From Acidobacteriota bacterium (lineage in GTDB: Bacteria > Acidobacteriota > Holophagae > Thermotomaculales > Thermotomaculaceae): a stretch of 64,000 nt of DNA. Both the position numbers and the translations under genes were made by a program. This document shows, piece by piece, positions 36,151 to 43,561 of this stretch. How positions within the stretch are numbered: the first letter of the stretch is position 1; each line of letters opens with the position of its first letter. The notes under the pieces were generated by a model that did not search any database, had not been told where the DNA came from, and worked only from the letters and a program-made list of their open reading frames with translations. Location: contig JAADGL010000025.1 in the NCBI GenBank assembly GCA_013152385.1, forward strand, positions 30,713-94,712. Reading direction: 5' to 3'.

Positions 36151-37926
36151 TCAGTGCATCTGCAGCTTCTGATAGGCAATCCTGAATCTCATGTTGCTGT
36201 TCATGGTGGACGGCGAAATGCCGTGTTCACCGGCTTTACGAATAACTTTTTTTGCTTCGCCGTATGCCTTTAAATCCACAAGTGTGGCAACGAGCCATGC
36301 ATAGCCGTCTTTGTTCCCGGGCTGAAGAATTGTGGCCCGGTAAAAGTGAACGGCAGCCGGAATTTTGTTGCTCTGGGACAATGCCATCCGTCCCATATTC
36401 ATTTCCCGATTAAACATACCCCTTCTCTGGGCAAACGGCATATTGGCAACACGTTTCTTAAATCGGGCAATTCGCTCCCCGTAAGCGGAAAAAATTCCAT
36501 TTAATGCCAGAACCCGGCGCCCCTGTCCTTCTTTTTTGAAGACAGTTTCAGCAGTCGGATAAGTTCCGGAATGTGTTTCCGGCTTTGATTTCGGTACCGT
36601 TTTCTTTTCCGGTTGCGTTTTCGGAACAATTGAGGATCTTTTTGCCTGCACTGTTTTCTTTAAAACCGGCTCCAATTTTTGCGTCCGCGGAGGTTCGGTG
36701 CGGGCCGTTTGAACAGGTTTTGAATTTTCAGCCTGTTCCGTCTCTGTTCCCCGGCCGGCTTGACGCAAAGTGTTTTCGTTTTCCGTGTTCTGACTGTTTT
36801 TCGTATCCGTTCCCACAGTGTTTTCTTTGTGCCGGGAAATTTTGGAAAGAGAGTCGTCAACGGGCGGAACCACTTTATTTTCATACTGATTCACATGCTG
36901 AATTGTTTTCCGGGGCCGGATAAATCGTTTATACCCCCAGAATCCGGCAACTCCCAGGACTGCTGCAAAGAGCAGCAACACCAGTAAAATTACCGGAATA
37001 TTCTTTTTTCTCCGCGGAACGGAAACCGGAGTCGACGGAGGAATGGGAGGAATTCCGACAGCCGTTTGATCCGGCGCCCCTGTATCTGTTTCAATCAGAA
37101 CCGTTGGAGCCTCACCATCTCCTTCAAGAAACTGTATCTCCTGACGCAGAAGCCCGGAAACCTCTCCGCAGGTTCTGAATCGTTTTTCCGGATCCGGATT
37201 CATCATTTTCTGCACAATTTTTTTCAACACCGTAGGAGTGCCCGGAAGCTCCAGAGTGTTCACATTGAAAGAAATAATCTGATAAATCACATTGGTAAGA
37301 TTATCTCCTCCAAATGGTTTTTTTCCTGTCAGCATCTGGTAAAAAACCACCCCGGCGGAAAACTGGTCACTCCTCGGGTCCAGGGGTTTTCCCTGCACCT
37401 GCTCGGGAGACATATAAGACAGGGTACCCACAACCAGCCCGGTACGGGTAAAATCGGAATCCTGTTTCTTTGCAATGCCGAAATCCATAATTTTTACAGT
37501 ACCGTCAGGTAATATCCGTATGTTTCCGGGTTTAATATCCCGATGGATGACCTCTTTTAAGTGAGCAAAATGCAGGGCATCGCATAACTGCGCCATGATG
37601 GAAAGTTTTTCTTTCAGAGATTCGGGTTCTCCCTTTTTAACCAGCCGGGTAAGATCCTGGCCTTCCACATATTCCATCGCAATGTATGGGGTGTCCCCTT
37701 CCATTCCCATCTCGTAAATTGTAACAATATTCGGATGCTGCATCGCGCCGGCAGACCGGGCCTCCCGCAAGAACCGCTGCTTCTGCTCTTCTTCTTCAAA
37801 TGCTTCAGCATTCATGGTTTTGATGGCAACAGAACGCTCAATGACAGGATCGTAGCCGAGATAAACAATCCCCATTGCACCCCGGCCGAGCTCAGACCTG
37901 ATTTCATATTTCCCGATCTTATTCAT
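36151..37926 (-). CDS. Transmembrane Hanks-type Ser/Thr protein kinase
   Basis: A ~591-residue receptor-like kinase. The N-terminal kinase domain (~5-265) has GRGAMGIVYLG, the ATP lysine in VAIKTM, the catalytic loop HRDIKPGN, DFG (MDFGIAKK) and SPEQ for the APE motif. A proline-rich stretch, a single transmembrane helix (~330-355: IPVILLVLLLFAAVLGV) and a charged linker follow. The outer C-terminal ~120 residues look helical and TPR-like (AVHFYRATILQPGNKDGYAW); there are no PASTA repeats. ATG 37926 is chosen (AAAAGG upstream) over TTG 37941. It starts 11 bases after an FHA gene, whose domain reads phosphothreonine. Confidence 0.93.
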   Translation of the reverse strand: MNKIGKYEIRSELGRGAMGIVYLGYDPVIERSVAIKTMNAEAFEEEEQKQRFLREARSAGAMQHPNIVTIYEMGMEGDTPYIAMEYVEGQDLTRLVKKGEPESLKEKLSIMAQLCDALHFAHLKEVIHRDIKPGNIRILPDGTVKIMDFGIAKKQDSDFTRTGLVVGTLSYMSPEQVQGKPLDPRSDQFSAGVVFYQMLTGKKPFGGDNLTNVIYQIISFNVNTLELPGTPTVLKKIVQKMMNPDPEKRFRTCGEVSGLLRQEIQFLEGDGEAPTVLIETDTGAPDQTAVGIPPIPPSTPVSVPRRKKNIPVILLVLLLFAAVLGVAGFWGYKRFIRPRKTIQHVNQYENKVVPPVDDSLSKISRHKENTVGTDTKNSQNTENENTLRQAGRGTETEQAENSKPVQTARTEPPRTQKLEPVLKKTVQAKRSSIVPKTQPEKKTVPKSKPETHSGTYPTAETVFKKEGQGRRVLALNGIFSAYGERIARFKKRVANMPFAQRRGMFNREMNMGRMALSQSNKIPAAVHFYRATILQPGNKDGYAWLVATLVDLKAYGEAKKVIRKAGEHGISPSTMNSNMRFRIAYQKLQMH

Positions 37927-37937
37927 TATTTGCCTTT

Positions 37938-38903
37938 TCAATTGCTAAATCGAAGCTCAATATCCCCGATCTGAATATTATCCCCATTTTGAACAAGGCG
38001 TTCTGAAACCCGCTGGCCGTTAACCAGTATGCCGCCCGGAGTATTGTAATCGTAAATTGTAAATCCATCGGGACCGAAAGTGATCTGGGCATGCTTTTCC
38101 GCAATGGAAGGGTCAGACATAACGATATCGTTTTCTTTAGCGCTTCCGATATTGGTAACACCCATTTTCAATCGAAATTCCGTACCCTCCTGTTCTCCCG
38201 AAACAATTGTCAATGTTGGAGGACGGAACAATAACGTACTGCCCTGCTGAACTTCCTCTCCCAGGTCCAGAATTGTTTTCTCAGTATCACCCGTCACAGC
38301 ATTGCGGGGGGGAGGTGGAGGCATAAGTTCGGCATCCGGAACATCTTCACTCAGGGTTGAGGGAGGGACAGGGGAGCTGGTTTCTTCCTGAATATCATCG
38401 GGAACCGCATCAGGCAGTCCGGCTTCTTTCGACTGAGATAAAAGCGGTGACGGCATATCCTGCTCTCCCACTTCCGCAGCCAGGACTTTGTTCACTTTTT
38501 CCAGTTCGGATTTCAGTTTGTTCAATCGGTCAAATTTGTCCTCGTTCTCTTTTTCCAATGCCTCAATTTTTGAAGCGGCCTTTTTCTGGCTGAATTCACC
38601 AAGCTCTGCTCGGACAGAAATCTCTTCTTTTTCAACCATATAAGCCTTAAGGTCTTCTTCAACTTCACTGACAGATTCTATGAGTTCTGCTTTTTTTAAC
38701 CTTAACTGGTCGTAAAGCGGGCCTAATTCCATATTCAAGGTATCCAGTTTTTGCTGATAATCCCCCATGATCCGCGCAAAGACAACTTCCGATACCGTAT
38801 CGGCCTTCTCGGTCAATTTCTCGATTCGCTCCAGCAGTACGGTCTGCTGCTTCTGAAGGCCGTTTATGTCTTTTGTCAATTTCCCGAGAACTTCGAAATC
38901 CAT
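37938..38903 (-). CDS. FHA domain protein with coiled coil
   Basis: A ~321-residue cytoplasmic protein. Residues ~1-150 are heptad-rich coiled coil (LTKDINGLQKQQTVLLERI; EALEKENEDKFDRLNKLKSE), a Pro/acidic linker follows (ELMPPPPPRNAV), and the C-terminal ~90 residues form an FHA domain: TNIGSAKENDIVMSDPSIA, KHAQITF, GGILVNGQRV. FHA domains bind phosphothreonine, and the kinase encoded next is a likely source. The ATG at 38903 has a clear GGAGG; an upstream in-frame extension of 48 codons looks non-coding. The transcript may start from the tRNA promoter at 39264. Confidence 0.88.
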   Translation of the reverse strand: MDFEVLGKLTKDINGLQKQQTVLLERIEKLTEKADTVSEVVFARIMGDYQQKLDTLNMELGPLYDQLRLKKAELIESVSEVEEDLKAYMVEKEEISVRAELGEFSQKKAASKIEALEKENEDKFDRLNKLKSELEKVNKVLAAEVGEQDMPSPLLSQSKEAGLPDAVPDDIQEETSSPVPPSTLSEDVPDAELMPPPPPRNAVTGDTEKTILDLGEEVQQGSTLLFRPPTLTIVSGEQEGTEFRLKMGVTNIGSAKENDIVMSDPSIAEKHAQITFGPDGFTIYDYNTPGGILVNGQRVSERLVQNGDNIQIGDIELRFSN

Positions 38904-39092
38904 GGTACTTCCTCCCGATTTCTTGTTGCTGTTATCTATAGTATAGCAACTACTCTTCTTTTTTCCACTTAAATTTCCCTTTTTCACAAAGTCCGGATGA
39001 ATGCATAACATTTTCAGGGGAAGGACAACAGCCTGTCTCACGGTCAATTATTGGAAAGGATAAAAATACAAATTTGAAAGGAATGAAAATCC

Positions 39093-39167
39093 TGGTAGGG
39101 CATAGGGGAATTGAACCCCTGTTTCCGGCGTGAGAGGCCGGCGTCCTAACCCCTAGACGAATGCCCC
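39093..39167 (-). tRNA. tRNA-Glu (anticodon CTC)
   Basis: On the minus strand the cloverleaf is complete: acceptor GGGGCAT with ATGCCCT, D-arm GTCTAGGGGTTAGGAC, anticodon stem CCGGC/GCCGG around loop CTCTCAC (anticodon CTC), T-arm AGGGGTTCAATTCCCCT, discriminator A and an encoded CCA. The first acceptor pair would be G-U. It lies 9 bases after tRNA-Gln, in a pair next to glnS and gltX. Confidence 0.95.
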
Positions 39168-39176
39168 ATAAAAAAA

Positions 39177-39250
39177 TGGCTGGGAGACAGGGAGTCGAAC
39201 CCCGATAACCAGATCCAGAGCCTGGCGTCTTGCCATTAGACGATCTCCCA
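39177..39250 (-). tRNA. tRNA-Gln (anticodon CTG)
   Basis: On the minus strand: acceptor TGGGAGA with TCTCCCA, D-arm GTCTAATGGCAAGAC, anticodon loop CTCTGGA (anticodon CTG) between CCAGG and TCTGG, T-loop TTCGACT, discriminator G and an encoded CCA. The U1-A72 pair is a known GlnRS identity element in E. coli. glnS starts 155 bases away on the other strand. Confidence 0.95.
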
Positions 39251-39263
39251 ACCGGTCTTGTGC

Positions 39264-39292
39264 ATTATAGCCACACCTTCATACAAAATCAA
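39264..39292 (-). promoter_or_regulatory. Sigma-70 promoter of the tRNA-Gln/tRNA-Glu pair
   Basis: On the minus strand TTGATT (39292-39287) and a perfect TATAAT (39269-39264) are separated by 17 bases; transcription would begin near 39257, seven bases before the tRNA-Gln 5' end. It probably also feeds the FHA/kinase genes. Confidence 0.75.
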
Positions 39293-39332
39293 GAACTTTT
39301 GATGAAAAAAACCGAGCATGGGAAACAAAAGC

Positions 39333-39365
39333 TTCGGTATAACCGAAACAGGCCTGTGGTAGAAT
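39333..39365 (+). promoter_or_regulatory. glnS upstream region: extended -10 and a 15-base palindrome
   Basis: TTCGGT-ATA-ACCGAA (39333-39347) is a perfect inverted repeat. Ten bases on, TGGTAGAAT (39357-39365) is an extended -10 with no good -35. The palindrome covers the place of the -35 and could be an activator or repressor site for glnS, or a hairpin read on either strand. Confidence 0.35.
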
Positions 39366-39405
39366 ATCGAACTGACATTGAATGTGTGAGAGAAAGGAGA
39401 AGTGA

Positions 39406-41115
39406 ATGACAAAAACTGTTCATGACGATTCGGCAAAACCGAAAGATTTTATTCGCAGTATCATAGACCATGACCTGGAGACCGGTAAATACGGCGGCCG
39501 TGTCCATACGCGGTTTCCACCGGAACCCAACGGCTATCTGCATATCGGACACGCGAAAGCCATCTGCCTCAGCTTCGGGATTGCGGAAGAATATCCCGGC
39601 GGAAAATGCAACCTTCGCTTTGATGATACGAATCCCGCAAAGGAAGAAGATGAATATGTAAAATCCATAATTGAAGACGTATCCTGGCTGGGATTCAGTT
39701 GGGAAGACCGGCTTTTTTATGCATCGGATTATTTTGAACAGATGCTGGAATACGCTTTTCAGCTGATTAAAAAAGGGAAAGCCTACGTTTGTGACCTGTC
39801 CGCCTCAGAAATGGTGGAATACCGGGGCACATTGACAGAGCCGGGGAAAGAAAGCCCGTACCGGAACCGTTCCATTGAAGAAAACCTGGACTTATTTCAA
39901 CGGATGTGCGACGGAGAGTTTCCGGACGGTTCCAGAACACTGCGGGCAAAAATAGATATGGCACATCCGAATCTGAATATGCGGGATCCTGTTATGTACC
40001 GCATCCTCCATGCCCATCATCATCGGGCCGGAGACAAATGGTGTGTGTATCCCATGTACGACTGGGCCCACGGGCTGGAAGATTCAATTGAGCGGATTAC
40101 CCATTCCCTCTGTACCCTTGAATTTGAAGCGCACCGCCCCCTTTATGACTGGTTTCTGATTGAATTGGGTGTGTACCGTCCCCAGCAGATTGAATTCGCG
40201 AGATTAAACCTCAGCTACACAATCATGAGCAAACGCAAACTCCTTCAATTGGTGGAAGAAAAAATTGTAGATGGCTGGGATGACCCGAGAATGCCTACAA
40301 TTTCCGGTTTGAGGCGCCGGGGCTATACACCGCAATCCATTCGTGATTTCTGTGACCGGATCGGGATTGCAAAACGGGAAAGCACGGTGGATGTGGCATT
40401 ACTGGAACATTGCCTCCGGGAAGATTTGAATAAACGGGCAAATCGTGTAATGGCGGTTTTGAATCCACTGAAAATTGTGGTAACAAACTACCCGGAAGGA
40501 AAAGTTGAAATGATGGAAGCGGAAAACAATCCGGAAGACCCGGCAGCCGGAAAACGGGAAATTCCCTTTACCCGTGAAATCTATATTGAAAAAAGTGATT
40601 TCCGGGAAGACGCCCCGAAAAAGTATTTCCGGCTCGCTCCCGGAAAAGAAGTCCGGCTGAAACATGCGTATTACATCACCTGTGAAAAAGTAATCCGGGA
40701 CGAAACCGGGGAAATTACGGAACTTCGCTGTACCTATGACCCGAAAAGCAGAGGCGGATGGACCGATGACGGACGGAAAGTACGGGGAACACTGCATTGG
40801 GTATCGGCCACAGAAGGGATTTCAGCTGAGATTCGTCTTTTCGACAAACTTTTTTTGAAGGAAAATCCGGAAGATACGGCGGAAGGGGAAACCTTCCTCT
40901 CAAATCTCAATCCGGACTCCGTCGTAACACTGGGAAATTGCATTGTAGAACCTTCCCTTGGAAACGCAAAATCCGGTATTCCCTACCAGTTTTTAAGGAC
41001 AGGTTATTTTTGTCTCGATGAAAAACTCAGCAGACCCGGCAAACCCGTTTTTAATCGTTCTGTTTCGCTTCGGGATTCCTGGGCAAAGCTGGAAAAGAAG
41101 CTTTCCGGTTCTTAA
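39406..41115 (+). CDS. glnS: Glutaminyl-tRNA synthetase
   Basis: GlnRS charges tRNA-Gln directly. The 569 residues are class [16 protein letters not shown] carries the HIGH motif, MSKRK is the KMSKS motif, and the C-terminal two-barrel anticodon-binding domain (~340-560) is present, which separates it from GluRS. Many bacteria lack GlnRS and use GatCAB amidation instead, so its presence says this organism can use the direct route. AAAGGAG lies before the ATG. It converges on gltX and diverges from a tRNA-Gln gene, and its terminator overlaps the gltX stop. Confidence 0.96.
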   Translation: MTKTVHDDSAKPKDFIRSIIDHDLETGKYGGRVHTRFPPEPNGYLHIGHAKAICLSFGIAEEYPGGKCNLRFDDTNPAKEEDEYVKSIIEDVSWLGFSWEDRLFYASDYFEQMLEYAFQLIKKGKAYVCDLSASEMVEYRGTLTEPGKESPYRNRSIEENLDLFQRMCDGEFPDGSRTLRAKIDMAHPNLNMRDPVMYRILHAHHHRAGDKWCVYPMYDWAHGLEDSIERITHSLCTLEFEAHRPLYDWFLIELGVYRPQQIEFARLNLSYTIMSKRKLLQLVEEKIVDGWDDPRMPTISGLRRRGYTPQSIRDFCDRIGIAKRESTVDVALLEHCLREDLNKRANRVMAVLNPLKIVVTNYPEGKVEMMEAENNPEDPAAGKREIPFTREIYIEKSDFREDAPKKYFRLAPGKEVRLKHAYYITCEKVIRDETGEITELRCTYDPKSRGGWTDDGRKVRGTLHWVSATEGISAEIRLFDKLFLKENPEDTAEGETFLSNLNPDSVVTLGNCIVEPSLGNAKSGIPYQFLRTGYFCLDEKLSRPGKPVFNRSVSLRDSWAKLEKKLSGS

Positions 41116-41142
41116 TTTAGCGGTTTAATCGGAAAATACCCG

Positions 41143-41171
41143 GGGCCGGGATTTATTCCCGGCCCTTTTTT
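41143..41171 (+). terminator. Intrinsic terminator of glnS
   Basis: Stem GGGCCGGGA (41143-41151), loop TTTAT, stem TCCCGGCCC (41157-41165), then six T. This strong GC-rich hairpin lies over the last codons and stop of the convergent gltX (stop at 41153-41155), so it sits within gltX coding sequence. Confidence 0.9.
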
Positions 41172-42577
41172 GTCTGAATAAAGCGAACGGCATTTTCAAT
41201 ACGCCGGACACATTCATCCCGGCCGATGAGTACAATGGTTTCAAAAATCCCCGGGCTTGCCGTACTGCCGGTCAGTGCCAGCCGAAGGGGGTGAATAAAC
41301 CGGGCGGCCTTTTCCCCTTCCCTTTCCGCCATTGCCCGGAGACGGGTTTCCAGTTCCTTTTCGATAAAAGGCTCACAGGATTGAATCAAATCTGCGTCCG
41401 CTTCCAGAATTTTTACCGTATTTTCAGGGGAAAAATGCTTTCGGACCCCTTTTTCATCATATGCTTGCGGTTGTTTGAAGAAAAACACCCCGGCATCCCA
41501 CAATTCAACGGTGGTTTTGACTCTGGGCCGCAATAAATTTGCAATTCGGATAATGCGCTCCGACATCTCAATATTCACACCTTTATTTCTATACAGTTCA
41601 ATAAAAATATCCACCAGCTCATTATCCGGCAGAGCGGCAATATATCGGCTATTGAGCCAGAGCGCTTTTTCAAAGTCAAAAACCGCTGCATTTCCGGAAA
41701 TCCGTTCAATGGAAAATTCGCGGACCAGTTCTTCCATTCCCATTATTTCCCTGTCGTCACCGGGATTCCAGCCAAGGAGCGCAATAAAATTCGTCAACGC
41801 TTCCGGAAGAAACCCCATACGCCTGTACTCTTCCACAGATGTCGCTCCGTGGCGTTTACTCAACCGCTTCTTGTCCGGCCCGAGAATCAGCGGAATATGG
41901 GCAAATTCAGGGGCCGGAATCCCCAGCGCCCGGTATAGAAAAATCTGTTTCGGCGTATTGGACAGGTGGTCATCCCCCCGAATCACATGTGTAATCCCCA
42001 TGTCATAGTCGTCCGCAACCACTGTCAAGTGATAAATCGGGGAACCGTCCGAACGGACAATAATAAAGTCCTCAAATTCTTTTGAATCGAACCGCATGTC
42101 CCCCCGGACCATATCCTTGAATTGAACAACCGTCTCCGGAATTTTCAACCGGACCACAAAAGATTTCCCGGCATTTATATTTTCATTGATTTCATCTTCT
42201 GAGAGAGAGGCGCACTTTCGATCGTATTTCCAACCCGGGTCAGTGCCCCGTCTTGCTTCAATTTCCTCACGGGTACAGAAACAACGGTAGGCTTTGCCGG
42301 TTGCCAACAATTTTTCAACCGCGTCCCGGTAGTACTCTGTTCTTTCCGACTGAAAAATAATTTCTCCGTCCGGTTTCAGCCCCAGCCACGCCATAGCAGA
42401 CAGAATCTGATCGGTGAACTCCTGCCTGGAACGGTTCTTGTCCGTATCTTCTATCCGCAACCGGAACATCCCGCTGTGGTGTCTGGCAAACAGATAATTA
42501 AACAAAGCTGTCCTTGCGCCTCCGATATGAAGAAACCCTGTCGGGCTGGGTGCGAACCGTACAACAATTTTTTCCAA
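41153..42577 (-). CDS. gltX: Glutamyl-tRNA synthetase
   Basis: GluRS charges tRNA-Glu. The 474-residue class I protein has RFAPSPTGFLHIGGART (HIGH motif), KRLSKRHGATS (KMSKS motif), DDHLSNTP, and an alpha-helical C-terminal anticodon domain typical of bacterial GluRS. The start is TTG at 42577, seven bases after AAGGGG. Only one gltX is visible. A short leader with a 17-base perfect hairpin lies upstream. It may be discriminating or non-discriminating; glnS nearby favours discriminating. Confidence 0.95.
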   Translation of the reverse strand: MEKIVVRFAPSPTGFLHIGGARTALFNYLFARHHSGMFRLRIEDTDKNRSRQEFTDQILSAMAWLGLKPDGEIIFQSERTEYYRDAVEKLLATGKAYRCFCTREEIEARRGTDPGWKYDRKCASLSEDEINENINAGKSFVVRLKIPETVVQFKDMVRGDMRFDSKEFEDFIIVRSDGSPIYHLTVVADDYDMGITHVIRGDDHLSNTPKQIFLYRALGIPAPEFAHIPLILGPDKKRLSKRHGATSVEEYRRMGFLPEALTNFIALLGWNPGDDREIMGMEELVREFSIERISGNAAVFDFEKALWLNSRYIAALPDNELVDIFIELYRNKGVNIEMSERIIRIANLLRPRVKTTVELWDAGVFFFKQPQAYDEKGVRKHFSPENTVKILEADADLIQSCEPFIEKELETRLRAMAEREGEKAARFIHPLRLALTGSTASPGIFETIVLIGRDECVRRIENAVRFIQTKKGRE

Positions 42578-42611
42578 TGCTAAACCCCTTCAATATTCAG
42601 AATTTCAGATT

Positions 42612-42628
42612 ACGGCCGGTGCGGCCGT
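42612..42628 (-). other. Stem-loop in the gltX leader
   Basis: ACGGCCG-GTG-CGGCCGT is a perfect 7-bp stem with a 3-base loop just downstream of the predicted gltX transcription start. It could stabilise the 5' end of the message or act in regulation. No T-box features are seen. Confidence 0.4.
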
Positions 42629-42637
42629 CTTCATCCG

Positions 42638-42666
42638 ATTGTATTCTAACCTTATTTACATGACAG
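42638..42666 (-). promoter_or_regulatory. Candidate gltX promoter
   Basis: On the minus strand CTGTCA (4 of 6) and TACAAT (5 of 6) are separated by 17 bases; the start point would be near 42631, just before the leader stem-loop. Confidence 0.45.
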
Positions 42667-42710
42667 GTAAACCACGCTGTCTTTTCCTGTCTGTACAGCC
42701 TCATGATGTG

Positions 42711-42716
42711 TATAAT
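42711..42716 (+). promoter_or_regulatory. -10 box upstream of the isomerase-like gene
   Basis: A perfect TATAAT stands 23 bases before the start codon of the isomerase-like gene. No convincing -35 is present; CTGTACAG (42691-42698), an 8-base palindrome, occupies that position and might bind an activator. Confidence 0.4.
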
Positions 42717-42739
42717 AGGCCCTGAACAGGAGGTGCACA

Positions 42740-43561
42740 TTGATCTATGGCATTTCAACACACATTGTCGCAGGAGAACCTCTCACCGGCGAACACCTGG
42801 ACCGTATCGCAGATGCCGGTTTTGATACCATTGAACTGTTTGCCAATTCCAGGCAGATCGATTTTAACAATCCCGCCGTACTCCGGGAAATTACCGGAGC
42901 CATCAACCGGAACCAATTATACGTCAACTCTGTTCATACCCCATTTTATGCGTCCATTGAAGAATTATACAGGGGGCGGTTTCTGGACATCAGCTCAAGC
43001 GATGAAGCACTGCGAAAACAATCCGTGGAAGAAATTATCAAATCTCTGGTGCTGGCTTCCTATATTGATGTAGACTATTTTATTCTCCACTTTCCCGGAA
43101 CGGAAAATTCAGACACTTTAATGAAAAGCATTGACCGGCTCCACACCGTTTCCGAACAGCTCAAAACAAAGTTATGTTTCGAAAATGTCCCCGGGAAAAC
43201 CACAGGCATTCCGGATATTGTTCATTTTCTCGAAGAAAAAAAAATTCCATTCGGAGTCTGTTTCGACATCGGACACAGCCGCATTGCCGGACGCATGTTA
43301 AAGGATATTGAAGAATTCGGCGTGCATTTTTACACCGCGCACATCCACGATAATGACGGCAGCCGCGACCTCCACCAGATTCCCTTTGAAGGCGGTATCC
43401 CCTGGGAAAAAGTGATGTCAGCTTTTCGGAAGGTAGATTATAAATGGGGATTTATGATGGAGATTAAACGTCCGGGAGATACAGAACTTGAACCTGTTCT
43501 TGAAAAAATATACAGGACAGTGGCAAAATTTGAACAGCTGGAAGGGACAGCAGATTCATGA
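42740..43561 (+). CDS. Sugar phosphate isomerase/epimerase family protein (AP endonuclease 2-like TIM barrel)
   Basis: A 273-residue xylose-isomerase-like TIM barrel. Visible barrel motifs are DTIELFANSR, VNSVHTPF, YFILHFPGTE, LCFENVPGK (metal Glu), GVCFDIGHSRIAG (metal Asp/His), AHIHDNDGSRDLH and FMMEIKRPG (last Glu). These are the metal ligands of sugar isomerases, epimerases and endonuclease IV, and they cannot be told apart by sequence reading. The start is TTG at 42740 with CAGGAGGTG just upstream. It overlaps the IspH-UbiA gene by 4 bases (ATGA), so the two probably act together or at least are translated together; the substrate is unknown. Confidence 0.85.
   Translation: MIYGISTHIVAGEPLTGEHLDRIADAGFDTIELFANSRQIDFNNPAVLREITGAINRNQLYVNSVHTPFYASIEELYRGRFLDISSSDEALRKQSVEEIIKSLVLASYIDVDYFILHFPGTENSDTLMKSIDRLHTVSEQLKTKLCFENVPGKTTGIPDIVHFLEEKKIPFGVCFDIGHSRIAGRMLKDIEEFGVHFYTAHIHDNDGSRDLHQIPFEGGIPWEKVMSAFRKVDYKWGFMMEIKRPGDTELEPVLEKIYRTVAKFEQLEGTADS

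Noticed and set aside
38904-39047. N-terminal extension of the FHA protein by 48 codons
   Set aside because: The extension has no family likeness, lies between the tRNA genes and a perfect GGAGG plus ATG at 38903, and reads as leader sequence.
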